Below, in pieces: positions 1 to 5,587 of a stretch of 10,260 bases of DNA. The stretch covers positions 1-10,260 of the forward strand of contig JACQCW010000083.1 in assembly GCA_016201425.1 (NCBI GenBank), written 5' to 3'. Position 1 is the first letter of the stretch. Every line of letters begins with the position of its first letter. The notes beneath the pieces are model-generated. The model did not search any database, was not told the origin of the DNA, and worked only from the letters and a program-made list of their open reading frames with translations. This stretch comes from Candidatus Vogelbacteria bacterium (GTDB taxonomy: Bacteria; Patescibacteria; Paceibacteria; UBA9973; UBA12445). A program made the position numbers and the translations under genes.

Positions 1-2
1 TC

Positions 3-227
3 AATTATCTATCAGAAACAATGCACAACTACTCAGAAACTGGCTCGGCCACAAAGCTGAAGAAGCAGTGCAAAGACGAATTCGCAAAGATCCAGGAGCT
101 CATCAACATCAACTATCAGACAGCGGCCATGGTCAAAGTTTTGACCGAGATGGGTTATGAGGTTGAGGAGTCAACGACAGCGGCTGATGGCAGTCAGTAC
201 ATGAGGGCAGTGGAGGTAGCAGCATAA
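3..227 (+). CDS. C-terminal part of a DUF1257 (Ycf35-like) protein, cut by the window's left edge
   Basis: The frame is open to the left edge, and the first ATG (21) has no Shine-Dalgarno sequence, unlike the next genes. I therefore read it as the tail of a longer protein rather than a complete 68-residue one. Counting from the ATG at 21, residues 29-66 (NINYQTAAMVKVLTEMGYEVEE, broken here at VEE, then TTAADGSQYMRAVEV) follow the pattern I know from the DUF1257/Ycf35 C-terminus: a helix, then G-[YF]-x-V-x-E-E, then D-G-S and a final strand. The molecular role of DUF1257 is not established; in cyanobacteria and plastids its genes lie near DUF2997 and AAA-ATPase genes. The next gene here is DUF2997-like, starting one base after this stop, which supports the call. 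The alternative is a separate 68-residue protein starting at 21. Family call moderate; partial status likely. Confidence 0.55.
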   Translation, partial: NYLSETMHNYSETGSATKLKKQCKDEFAKIQELININYQTAAMVKVLTEMGYEVEESTTAADGSQYMRAVEVAA

Positions 228-228
228 C

Positions 229-489
229 ATGCCAAAAAAGATTGACGTCACAGTGGAACCAGGTGGAAAGATCCTCGTTGACCTAGGCGGTGACCTCGAC
301 AAAGGATGTTGTGGATGCGAAGCAAACGAGATCAATGAGAGGCTCAAACGCCTAGGCGTTGAAACCAATATCTGCGGTGTATTTTGCCGTCTACCGATTG
401 CCCAGAGAATCAAGGCCAAGATCGCCGGTATCTGCAAAGATTCGCCCCTAGATAAGGATAGCGAACTTGAGAAAAGGAGGATTCCGTAA
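229..489 (+). CDS. DUF2997-like small cysteine-rich protein
   Basis: An 86-residue protein of unknown function. Residues 1-44 show the DUF2997 pattern: a first strand (KKIDVTVEP), a GG turn, a second strand (KILVDLGG), then a Cys-containing loop and a helix ending in LGV. Six cysteines (C27, C28, C30, C49, C53, C69) stand out in so short a protein and could ligate a metal or an Fe-S cluster, which is inference only. The C-terminal half (47-86) is charged and extends beyond a usual DUF2997 unit. A GGAGG in the end of the preceding gene lies 12 nt before the ATG, and the stop codon TAA overlaps the next ATG by one base (TAATG), so translation of the three genes is probably coupled. No signal peptide or membrane segment is visible. 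Confidence 0.6.
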   Translation: MPKKIDVTVEPGGKILVDLGGDLDKGCCGCEANEINERLKRLGVETNICGVFCRLPIAQRIKAKIAGICKDSPLDKDSELEKRRIP

Positions 490-707
490 TGGCGAAAAAA
501 GAGGTGCTAATCGCGATTACCAAGAACGGTATCGCAACTGACTTCTCCGGATTTATAAAAGACCTTTGCTTCGACGAAGCCGAAAAGATCAGAGCGAAGC
601 TCGGCAAGCTAGGGGTCAAGATTGAAGTGAAAACAGCCGAGAAGAAACCCGAGATTACTGAGGACGAGCGGCAACAGTACGCGAACAAGAATAAGATCGG
701 CGAATAG
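489..707 (+). CDS. Second DUF2997-like small protein, paralogue of its neighbour
   Basis: A 72-residue protein with a strong start: AAGGAGG at 474-480, eight bases before the ATG. Its fold pattern repeats that of the preceding gene: KKEVLIAITKNG for strand and turn, IATDFSGF for the second strand, a loop with one Cys (CFDEAEKI) and a helix ending KLGVKIEV. The shared marks are a GxI-x-x-D-x-x-G block, a Cys/Glu loop before the helix, and LxxLGV. It therefore looks like a diverged duplicate that lost most cysteines. The last 20 residues are hydrophilic. It is the last gene before a terminator at 744-773. Function unknown; cytosolic by composition. The family assignment is weaker than for its neighbour and rests on the internal comparison. 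Confidence 0.55.
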   Translation: MAKKEVLIAITKNGIATDFSGFIKDLCFDEAEKIRAKLGKLGVKIEVKTAEKKPEITEDERQQYANKNKIGE

Positions 708-720
708 CGACAAAAGCAAC

Positions 721-740
721 TTGTGGCCTTCGCTCCACAA
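721..740 (+). other. Short hairpin just before the terminator
   Basis: TTGTGG and CCACAA form a perfect six-pair stem around an eight-base loop. It sits between the last cassette gene and the terminator hairpin, so the 3' end of the mRNA would carry two consecutive stem-loops. It has no T-tract of its own. Confidence 0.45.
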
Positions 741-743
741 CCA

Positions 744-773
744 GACAGAAACCAAAAGTTTCTGTCTTTTTTT
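744..773 (+). terminator. Rho-independent terminator of the + strand cassette
   Basis: GACAGAAAC and GTTTCTGTC form a perfect nine-pair stem with a five-base loop (CAAAA), directly followed by seven T (767-773). It ends the three-gene cassette and faces the terminator of the opposing gene. Confidence 0.9.
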
Positions 774-780
774 GCGTAAT

Positions 781-813
781 AAAAAAGCCCCTGATCTCCG
801 TAGAGACCAGGGG
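781..813 (-). terminator. Rho-independent terminator of the proline-rich protein gene
   Basis: On the minus strand CCCCTGGTCTC and GAGATCAGGGG pair over 11 positions with one mismatch around a four-base loop. They are followed by GC and then six T (complement of 781-786). It lies 21 bases beyond the stop codon of the 835-1452 gene and back to back with the + strand terminator. Confidence 0.88.
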
Positions 814-834
814 TTTGTCGACTAGCGACTCTAA

Positions 835-1452
835 CTACTTGGCGAAATAAGAAGTGTAAGTGACAGTCTTCCCATCGTCACCCAGAATCTCACGCTTGTA
901 CAGCGCGCCATTCTTCAGCAACCACTTCTCGTTATCAGGACCGCTCTTGCTGTAAGCGACCTTTATCTGGGACCACTGTCCCTCGTTATCAGAGAACTTG
1001 ACCGCGTCCTCCTTCTTGAATCGAAGGGCCGTGGCTCGGAAGGTCTCACTCGGAAGGAAGTCGCCCCACTGCACCTTGCCGTGGCGATAAGTATTCGCCT
1101 TCAGCCACGCACCGATCTTCGACTTCAACTCATCAGCCGAGGGCTGCCGAACAGTCGGAGCCGGAGGCGTGTACTGAACAACCTGCGGCGTCGGGGGCGG
1201 CGTATAAACCGGCTGTGGCTGAACGTACTGCACCACCGGAGGCTGGTAAGCCTGAGGCGGAGGCGTGTACTGAACAACCTGCGGCGTCGGGGGCGGCGTG
1301 TAAGTCACGACCGGCTGCTGCGGAGGAGGCGTATAGCTATCCTCGACCGGGACTGGTTGGCTCGCAGGCCGACTAGCGACATAGGACACGAACTTGCCGA
1401 AAACCACAAGGACAACAAGCGCGACAACAATCCTAAACGTCTTAAACTTCAT
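835..1452 (-). CDS. Membrane-anchored proline-rich protein with a small C-terminal domain
   Basis: A 205-residue protein of unknown function. Residues 8-25 are a hydrophobic segment after a basic N-terminus (MKFKTFR), with no convincing lipobox, so it reads as an uncleaved anchor or signal peptide that places the rest outside the membrane. Residues 29-104 are a Pro/Val/Tyr/Gln-rich spacer built from repeated YTPPP and PQVVQYTPP units; two units are identical at the DNA level. Residues 105-205 look like a compact domain rich in Trp, Tyr and Lys (GAWLKANTYRHGKVQWGDFLP, then a C-terminal strand-rich part with GPDNEKWLLKNGALY) that I do not recognise. AAGGAGA (1460-1466) lies seven bases before the ATG. 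A likely promoter is at 1472-1501 and a terminator at 781-813, so it is probably a transcription unit of its own. A cell-surface or periplasmic role is inferred from the architecture only. Confidence 0.8.
   Translation of the reverse strand: MKFKTFRIVVALVVLVVFGKFVSYVASRPASQPVPVEDSYTPPPQQPVVTYTPPPTPQVVQYTPPPQAYQPPVVQYVQPQPVYTPPPTPQVVQYTPPAPTVRQPSADELKSKIGAWLKANTYRHGKVQWGDFLPSETFRATALRFKKEDAVKFSDNEGQWSQIKVAYSKSGPDNEKWLLKNGALYKREILGDDGKTVTYTSYFAK
1162..1203 (-). repeat. 42-bp exact direct repeat, copy A
   Basis: Identical to 1258-1299 with an offset of 96 bases (32 codons, in frame). It encodes one of the two PPPTPQVVQYTPP-type units of the proline-rich linker. Perfect identity, including third codon positions, points to a recent duplication or gene conversion. 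Confidence 0.9.
1258..1299 (-). repeat. 42-bp exact direct repeat, copy B
   Basis: The second copy of the repeat at 1162-1203. The bases flanking the 42-bp match differ between the copies. The DNA between the copies encodes a different Pro/Gln-rich stretch (AYQPPVVQYVQPQP). Confidence 0.9.
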
Positions 1453-1471
1453 TACTATCTCTCCTTTTGTC

Positions 1472-1501
1472 TTTATCCCAACGGATTGTCGGGACTTTCA
1501 A
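1472..1501 (-). promoter_or_regulatory. Candidate promoter of the proline-rich protein gene, with a dyad in the spacer
   Basis: On the minus strand TTGAAA (1496-1501, five of six consensus bases) and GATAAA (1472-1477, four of six) are 18 bases apart. This would start transcription about 12-15 bases before the ATG, just including the AAGGAGA ribosome binding site. An inverted repeat TCCCGAC-N5-GTTGGGA (1476-1494, one G-T pair) fills the spacer and could be an operator. It is read from sequence only; the gene could also be served by read-through from upstream. Confidence 0.4.
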
Positions 1502-1545
1502 AAAACAAACCTAAACCTTTTACCATTTCTAATTCTACCTTCAGC

Positions 1546-2778
1546 TTAAGAAACCCGGCCGTACCGATCGTAATCGGTTGGCGCAGGCTGCTGATACTCC
1601 GGCGTGCGCGTTCGCTCCACGTAAACAGGGGCTGGCGCGCTCGTGTTGAGATGACTCAGCAAAGCATCATACATGAGGAACGTCGTGAAGTCCATACCAT
1701 CGTTGTGATAGTGGTGCTCCACCCGAACCGTACCAGAGCCACCGCCCGAGTAATTTCTCACTCGAGACTGCGCGTTTTTGGTCATACCGATGAAGTTCGT
1801 CGGAATATTCTGCGCTCGGCTCTTTTCAGCCGCCGCGTAGAGTGTCTCAAGCTTGCCGATCTCGGCGGTCAACGACTGACGGGCCGGCTGCAGCTCAGTG
1901 CGGACACGATTCCCGGCAGCGTTAGCCTTATCGGCCAAACTCCTGATCGAGTCGAGCGCCCTCGCAATCTCAGCGGAAGCATTGCTCGGAGTTGCTCCGT
2001 CGAACGAATCGAGCGCTGCTCGAAGCTCGATCTGCAGCTTCTCCAGGACGACCGACTCAGTCTCCTGTCGACGCTTCTCAATATCCAGGTAGGCATCTCG
2101 AGCCTTCTCGAGCTGCGCCTTGGTAACCCGAAGCGCCTGCGACTCGCGGATCGCATCAGTCCTCTGATCGTCAAGATCCTTGACGTATGCGGTGATATCA
2201 CCCCAGCTCTTCATCTTAAGAGCTTCCAGAATATTGTCGCCACGACCCCAGTCTTTGCAATACTGGACGATATCGAATGACAAGAACCACAGTGCGTAGT
2301 TCGAGGTCCCATATCGCGCCTTATAAAGGCGTTCGAGATCGGGCGTCGCAGAAAGGATCTCGTTGATCTCCGTCTGCTTCGCGTCGTGGACCCCAATCTG
2401 TGTGTCCAGCGTGGCCACGTCAGTCTCGTAAGTGCTCGGATTGAATCCCGAGCAAACCCGAGCCTGCTCCTTGTCGAGCAGATTCTTCTCGTTCTCCCTG
2501 AGCTGATTCGCATCAGCCGCCGAAGGAGCGAAAGCAAAAACCTTCTTGAGTGCGTTGAGGCGTTCCGGATTCAGATCCGGCAAAAGAGCAGTGGCGAGAT
2601 TCGTGACCGCAGTCTGTCGACTAGCGGACGCAACCCGTCCCTCCTCCTGTGCACTCTTGACATCGTTGCCGATACCCTCGAAGTCGCTCTTCAGGGCAGT
2701 GATTTGACTGCGAAGCCCCGTGAGGAACTCCGTCTTGTTACCACCAGTCGTTTGATTGACCATCTGCCTTCGTGCCAT
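1546..2778 (-). CDS. Helical, coiled-coil-type protein of unknown function
   Basis: A 410-residue protein that I do not recognise. No signal peptide is seen, and the only markedly hydrophobic patch is short (YALWFLSF, residues 161-168). Residues 17-60 and about 200-325 are rich in Glu, Lys, Arg, Ala, Leu and Gln with heptad-like spacing, predicting long helices or coiled coils. A GGGSG linker (345-349) leads to a tail with HHYHND (355-360), an aromatic helix (DFTTFLMYDALLSHL) and a Pro/Tyr-rich end, so the C-terminus may be an exposed interaction peptide. The ATG at 2778 is preferred: AAAGGA lies ten bases before it, whereas the in-frame codon at 2835 lies inside the upstream gene. It follows the glycosyltransferase-like gene by 34 bases and is probably co-transcribed with it. 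Structural or scaffold roles are possible but unproven. Confidence 0.75.
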   Translation of the reverse strand: MARRQMVNQTTGGNKTEFLTGLRSQITALKSDFEGIGNDVKSAQEEGRVASASRQTAVTNLATALLPDLNPERLNALKKVFAFAPSAADANQLRENEKNLLDKEQARVCSGFNPSTYETDVATLDTQIGVHDAKQTEINEILSATPDLERLYKARYGTSNYALWFLSFDIVQYCKDWGRGDNILEALKMKSWGDITAYVKDLDDQRTDAIRESQALRVTKAQLEKARDAYLDIEKRRQETESVVLEKLQIELRAALDSFDGATPSNASAEIARALDSIRSLADKANAAGNRVRTELQPARQSLTAEIGKLETLYAAAEKSRAQNIPTNFIGMTKNAQSRVRNYSGGGSGTVRVEHHYHNDGMDFTTFLMYDALLSHLNTSAPAPVYVERTRTPEYQQPAPTDYDRYGRVS

Positions 2779-2794
2779 ATCCTCTCTATCCTTT

Positions 2795-2810
2795 CGCTGC
2801 CTAGGCAGCG
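2795..2810. repeat. Perfect 16-bp palindrome between two genes
   Basis: CGCTGCCTAGGCAGCG is its own reverse complement. It lies in the 34-base gap between the glycosyltransferase-like gene and the helical protein gene, just upstream of the latter's ribosome binding site. It could form an RNA hairpin (CTAG loop) that tunes translation or protects processed mRNA, or be a protein-binding dyad. There is no T-tract, so it is not a terminator. Confidence 0.6.
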
Positions 2811-2812
2811 GG

Positions 2813-3811
2813 TTATATTTTGCTACTCTGACCATCCTCTTCGCGGGACGCGAAGTAGCCAGCGAACATTTCTACTAGCTCTGACTTTTCCTTATGGACA
2901 CCCGGTGCCCATTCGAAGGGCCTGCCAGGCCTTGCAACAAGATCCGTAAACGGATCAAAGCGATACTTTGTCAGTTGGTGATTTCGAAGCAAATACTTTC
3001 TCTGCTTAAGATCACCGTGCCAAAGATGCAAGACTTCTCCCGGAACTGCGGCTACCTTACCTGCAACATCTCTATAGAAGGGTTCAGCCCAATTCCGAAA
3101 GTGCTCAAGTTGAGGCTCATCGCCGTCCATCATGAGTTTCATACATGGACCAGCAAAGTCACCAAATGCAGCATGGGAAATGTAATGATCCGCAGATCCG
3201 ATGATCGCATACTCATACAATCCATGGCGTTCGAGCAACTCTCTAGTGGCTCCCCAACCGTACCCGGTATGTCCATGTTTCTCAAAATGCCCCAGATTAA
3301 GAATCGACGGATCACTAGGCGTAACAGAAGCAAACGACCGACAAACGTCGCCGCCCGCTCTATTGGCCAAGTTCTCCTCCGGTAATCTGTTGCAAGTTTC
3401 GAAAAGCTGTACCACTGGCACCTTTTCCAGGAGCCTCATCGTATCGACAGCCCAGTTAGGATTCCCAAAGAGCAAATCGCAGTCCGCCCATGCTACGGCC
3501 GTACATGCCTTCGGAAGCCACGAAATGGCCAGATTCATAAGCCTCTCCTTCTGCCAAAGCAGCGAGTTGCTACGAACCCTGACAATGTCATGAGACTCCG
3601 GAAGTGTAAACGACTGGTCACCGAATGCACACTCGATCGTCAGCAAGGGAATTCCGGATCGCTCCAGGGCCCTCGCAAAGACCTTATAATTGAACTCCCT
3701 TCTCTTGTACCCGCAGGGGTTGAAGTAGGGAGTAATCACCCAGAGACCCTCCGCTCTTTTGTAGCGGAACTCCTCGAAAGCTTCCACATCAAAAGCACCA
3801 TTTGGTTCCAT
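2813..3811 (-). CDS. Glycosyltransferase-like protein (GT-A type, DxD motif)
   Basis: A 332-residue protein that resembles a family of hypothetical glycosyltransferases found in bacteria and phages. Supporting marks, numbered from the ATG at 3811: VITPYFNPCGYKRREFNYKVF (25-45, with Y35-K36-R37-R38 typical of the family), SLLWQKERLMNLA (83-95), and AWADCDLLF (107-115) in which D110-x-D112 fits the metal/nucleotide-sugar DxD motif. The C-terminal half has HTGYGWGATRELLERHGLYEY, GSADHYISHAAFGD and LHLWHGDLKQRKY, the last like the acidic/His block that closes such active sites. No membrane segment is seen. GGAGG (3821-3825) is nine bases before the ATG at 3811; ATG 3817 and TTG 3820 are in-frame alternatives. 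Its sugar and acceptor cannot be told. It is the first gene after the promoter at 3888-3916. Confidence 0.7.
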   Translation of the reverse strand: MEPNGAFDVEAFEEFRYKRAEGLWVITPYFNPCGYKRREFNYKVFARALERSGIPLLTIECAFGDQSFTLPESHDIVRVRSNSLLWQKERLMNLAISWLPKACTAVAWADCDLLFGNPNWAVDTMRLLEKVPVVQLFETCNRLPEENLANRAGGDVCRSFASVTPSDPSILNLGHFEKHGHTGYGWGATRELLERHGLYEYAIIGSADHYISHAAFGDFAGPCMKLMMDGDEPQLEHFRNWAEPFYRDVAGKVAAVPGEVLHLWHGDLKQRKYLLRNHQLTKYRFDPFTDLVARPGRPFEWAPGVHKEKSELVEMFAGYFASREEDGQSSKI

Positions 3812-3887
3812 CGACATCAACCTCCGTAACGATTAATGATTTGTGATTGTTTTTAGTTCTAACTTCTCAATGTGCTTATATCCTGCG

Positions 3888-3916
3888 AGTCTAACATAAA
3901 CTAAGATAAAAGTCAA
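3888..3916 (-). promoter_or_regulatory. Promoter of the glycosyltransferase-like gene
   Basis: TTGACT (3911-3916) and TAGACT (3888-3893) are separated by 17 bases, which matches sigma-70 spacing with five and four of six consensus bases. The leader to the ATG at 3811 would be about 70 nt. The 12 bases around the -35 (3906-3917) are identical to those of the RNA ligase promoter at 5189-5217. Confidence 0.6.
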
Positions 3917-3964
3917 GCATATTTTGTCCTTATGGCATAAATCTTTATTTTTAGATAGAAAGTG

Positions 3965-3999
3965 AAAAACCCCAGCCGGCACTACTGCCAACTAGGGTT
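3965..3999 (-). terminator. Terminator of the RNA ligase gene
   Basis: On the minus strand AACCC...GGC pairs with GCC...GGGTT through a stem containing several G-T pairs and an AGTAGT loop (3968-3999), then runs into TTTTTC. It starts six bases beyond the ligase stop codon. The AT-rich stretch 3821-3964 between it and the next gene holds the promoter described separately and nothing else I can support. Confidence 0.75.
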
Positions 4000-4004
4000 A
4001 AATA

Positions 4005-5114
4005 CTACTTAAAGAGAACTTTCAGAATCTGATCACCAGACTCTCTCCAGATCTTCTGTAAATCGTTAAGCGTCTGACCGAAGCCCTTGCGTCTCAACAA
4101 AAACAAGATCCCAGAGAATCTCGTTTTGGGAATGATCGCCAGAGCAAACTCCTTTTGGTTTTCGATTTCATAGTGCTGTTCCCAAACCTGAGCCAGCTCG
4201 GCAAATGCTTCGTCAACCTTCCTCTTACTCTCCTCGAAAATCTGTTTCGCCTCAGGATAGTAAGTTAGGAGTTCGTCACCCTCATTACCCAAGATGAACG
4301 AGAGCATATTCTTGGGAGTGAATGGGTCCTGACCCTCACCCCTCATCTTGTGAAGGGAAAGGTACCTCGGGTTCTTGACCTTGGAGCGACCAATGCCGTC
4401 GAATAACACAACACCTTCGTATGTTGCATCGGTCTGGCCACGTTCGACAACAAAGTTGATTACCTGATCGATACCAATGAAATCGTATGCAGACGGTCGG
4501 TGCGCCCCAATGAGCGGCGCAACCCTATCTGATTCCTCCGGAGACAATTCCTTCTCCCTCTCAAATTGAGTGAGGAGATAAGCCTTCGGCTCCGGATACA
4601 TACGAACAACCTTATTAGAAAGCGTGGCCAACTCCAAGGCGTAACTCCGGTTTCTATCCAAGACCTTGTCGAATACTGAAGTGTCGGGAAGACCGAGTGT
4701 GTTGAGGAAAAGCCCTCGCCAAGTGATGCCGGCATTGCCAACTGTACCAAGACCGAAGCTTCCTCTGGTGTTGATACGCCACTCACCGAAAGCATAGTAA
4801 AGATTAATCAGAGATCCATCTTCCTTATCCCAGCCCCGGCACTTGCCGAAATTGAATGAATCCATCTCGACTTGACCACCCTCGCCCCAATTGAAGAACC
4901 TGTAGAATGATCTTGCAACCAGATCGAAGTTATCTGACCGCAGAACCAGCGCGCGGCACTCCCTTACGATCGGATTGGTTTTAGGAGAGTTGATCTGGGA
5001 GTAGTTCAAGATCACAAGTGGAACCTCTGGGTGAAACACCGCCTCGATTCCAAGCTCCTTCTCCAAATCTGTGATGGTCTTCCCAGAAAGCAGGTACTTC
5101 TGCACCTCAAGCAT
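4005..5114 (-). CDS. RNA ligase, T4 Rnl1 type
   Basis: An ATP-dependent RNA ligase of the nucleotidyltransferase superfamily, 369 residues (T4 Rnl1 has 374). Such enzymes join a 5'-phosphate to a 3'-OH in RNA through an enzyme-AMP and then an RNA-adenylate intermediate. The motifs are in order and nearly in T4 register: RECRALVL with R54, RFFNWGE (72-78), motif I K97-E-D-G100 with the adenylated lysine K97, TRGS (116-119), motif III LEL with E161, motif IV YEGVVLF with E233, and motif V K245-V-K247. The C-terminal third (about 260-369) is helical, as in Rnl1 proteins. AAAGGAGG (5120-5127) is five bases before the ATG, and it has its own promoter and terminator, so it is monocistronic. Phage enzymes repair tRNAs cut by host defence nucleases; whether this one does so is unknown. 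A phage or mobile origin is plausible. Confidence 0.9.
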   Translation of the reverse strand: MLEVQKYLLSGKTITDLEKELGIEAVFHPEVPLVILNYSQINSPKTNPIVRECRALVLRSDNFDLVARSFYRFFNWGEGGQVEMDSFNFGKCRGWDKEDGSLINLYYAFGEWRINTRGSFGLGTVGNAGITWRGLFLNTLGLPDTSVFDKVLDRNRSYALELATLSNKVVRMYPEPKAYLLTQFEREKELSPEESDRVAPLIGAHRPSAYDFIGIDQVINFVVERGQTDATYEGVVLFDGIGRSKVKNPRYLSLHKMRGEGQDPFTPKNMLSFILGNEGDELLTYYPEAKQIFEESKRKVDEAFAELAQVWEQHYEIENQKEFALAIIPKTRFSGILFLLRRKGFGQTLNDLQKIWRESGDQILKVLFK

Positions 5115-5188
5115 GTAAGCCTCCTTTGGCTATATTTGAGTTAAGTATTTGGTTTGTAAGCTGTAAATGAACTCCAGGTTTAGCGTGT

Positions 5189-5217
5189 ATACTAATACAT
5201 AATGTAATAAAAGTCAA
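5189..5217 (-). promoter_or_regulatory. Promoter of the RNA ligase gene
   Basis: TTGACT (5212-5217), a 17-base spacer and TAGTAT (5189-5194) form a sigma-70-type promoter about 68 nt before the strong ribosome binding site. It shares ATAAAAGTCAAG (plus-strand 5207-5218) with the glycosyltransferase promoter. No terminator hairpin is seen between the ASCH gene (stop at 5236) and this site, so read-through from the secA run is possible. Confidence 0.6.
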
Positions 5218-5235
5218 GTCTACCTGCCGTCAATA

Positions 5236-5586
5236 TTAAATTTCGAAAGCGATGAGGCCAAACTTTTCGATTTTCTCTTTATAGTCTGGATAACTAAAAT
5301 ATGCGGCTTCGAGATCAGCCTTAGTCTTTTTGTTTGGCATTATGTCTGTAACTTTATATTTTTTAAGCAGTATGGATATATTCTTAAACACAGCAACTTG
5401 TAACACCTTCCTTTCTAGCTTCTTGTCTCCACACTCAAAAACTAAAATATCCCCAACCTTAATACTGATATATTTTGGAGTTGCCGCCCTCGTCTCAACC
5501 CATTTCTCTCCCGACCGAATAGCATCAAAACTATAAACACTCTCCGAGTTAGCCTGATTAAATTTTAAAAGATATTTCTTTGGCAT
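5236..5586 (-). CDS. ASCH-domain protein (PUA-like fold)
   Basis: A 116-residue protein with the look of an ASCH domain. Marks: KYLLKFNQ (4-11), a helix ending I23-R-S-G-E-K-W-V-E-T-R33 (the SGxKxxExR core), IKVGDILVFE (42-51) where GD begins the strand, a variable region with KLERKVLQVAVF, and a C-terminal YPDYKEKIEKFGLIAFEI strand typical of the family. ASCH domains bind RNA or modified nucleotides; one branch, E. coli YqfB, is an N4-acetylcytidine amidohydrolase, but the catalytic Lys/Thr/Glu set of that branch is not obvious here, so I assign no reaction. The ATG at 5586 is one base after the stop of the upstream gene; a TTG at 5595 would overlap it. There is no clear ribosome binding site, so translation is probably coupled. 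Last gene of the secA run. Confidence 0.75.
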   Translation of the reverse strand: MPKKYLLKFNQANSESVYSFDAIRSGEKWVETRAATPKYISIKVGDILVFECGDKKLERKVLQVAVFKNISILLKKYKVTDIMPNKKTKADLEAAYFSYPDYKEKIEKFGLIAFEI

Positions 5587-5587
5587 T

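Noticed and set aside
1162..1299. Possible CRISPR or tandem-repeat array
   Set aside because: There are only two copies, in frame inside a protein-coding region, so it is a protein repeat.
1081..2280. Long + strand open frame of 399 codons, rich in Arg, Leu and Ser
   Set aside because: It is antisense to two minus-strand genes with good starts and terminators, has repetitive Arg-rich composition typical of a reversed GC-rich frame, and spans the promoter between those genes.
817..2634. Recurrent CGACTAGCG(A/G) near 818, 1369 and 2625
   Set aside because: Two copies are inside coding sequence and the flanks do not match. Three nine-to-ten-base matches in 1.8 kb show no spacing or symmetry, so chance is the simplest reading.
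2779..2835. Longer start for the helical protein
   Set aside because: It lies across the 16-bp palindrome and the end of the upstream gene, and its nearest purine-rich stretch directly abuts the start codon. ATG 2778 has AAAGGA at a workable distance.
5115..5235. tRNA gene or attachment site at the composition junction
   Set aside because: I looked for a cloverleaf, a 3' CCA-type end and flanking direct repeats, and saw none. The stretch is explained by a promoter and leader.
5330..5536. Plus-strand open frames antisense to the secA run (also 5885-6274, 7033-7350, 8036-8449)
   Set aside because: All are antisense to genes with clear family motifs, have no ribosome binding sites and no recognisable domains.
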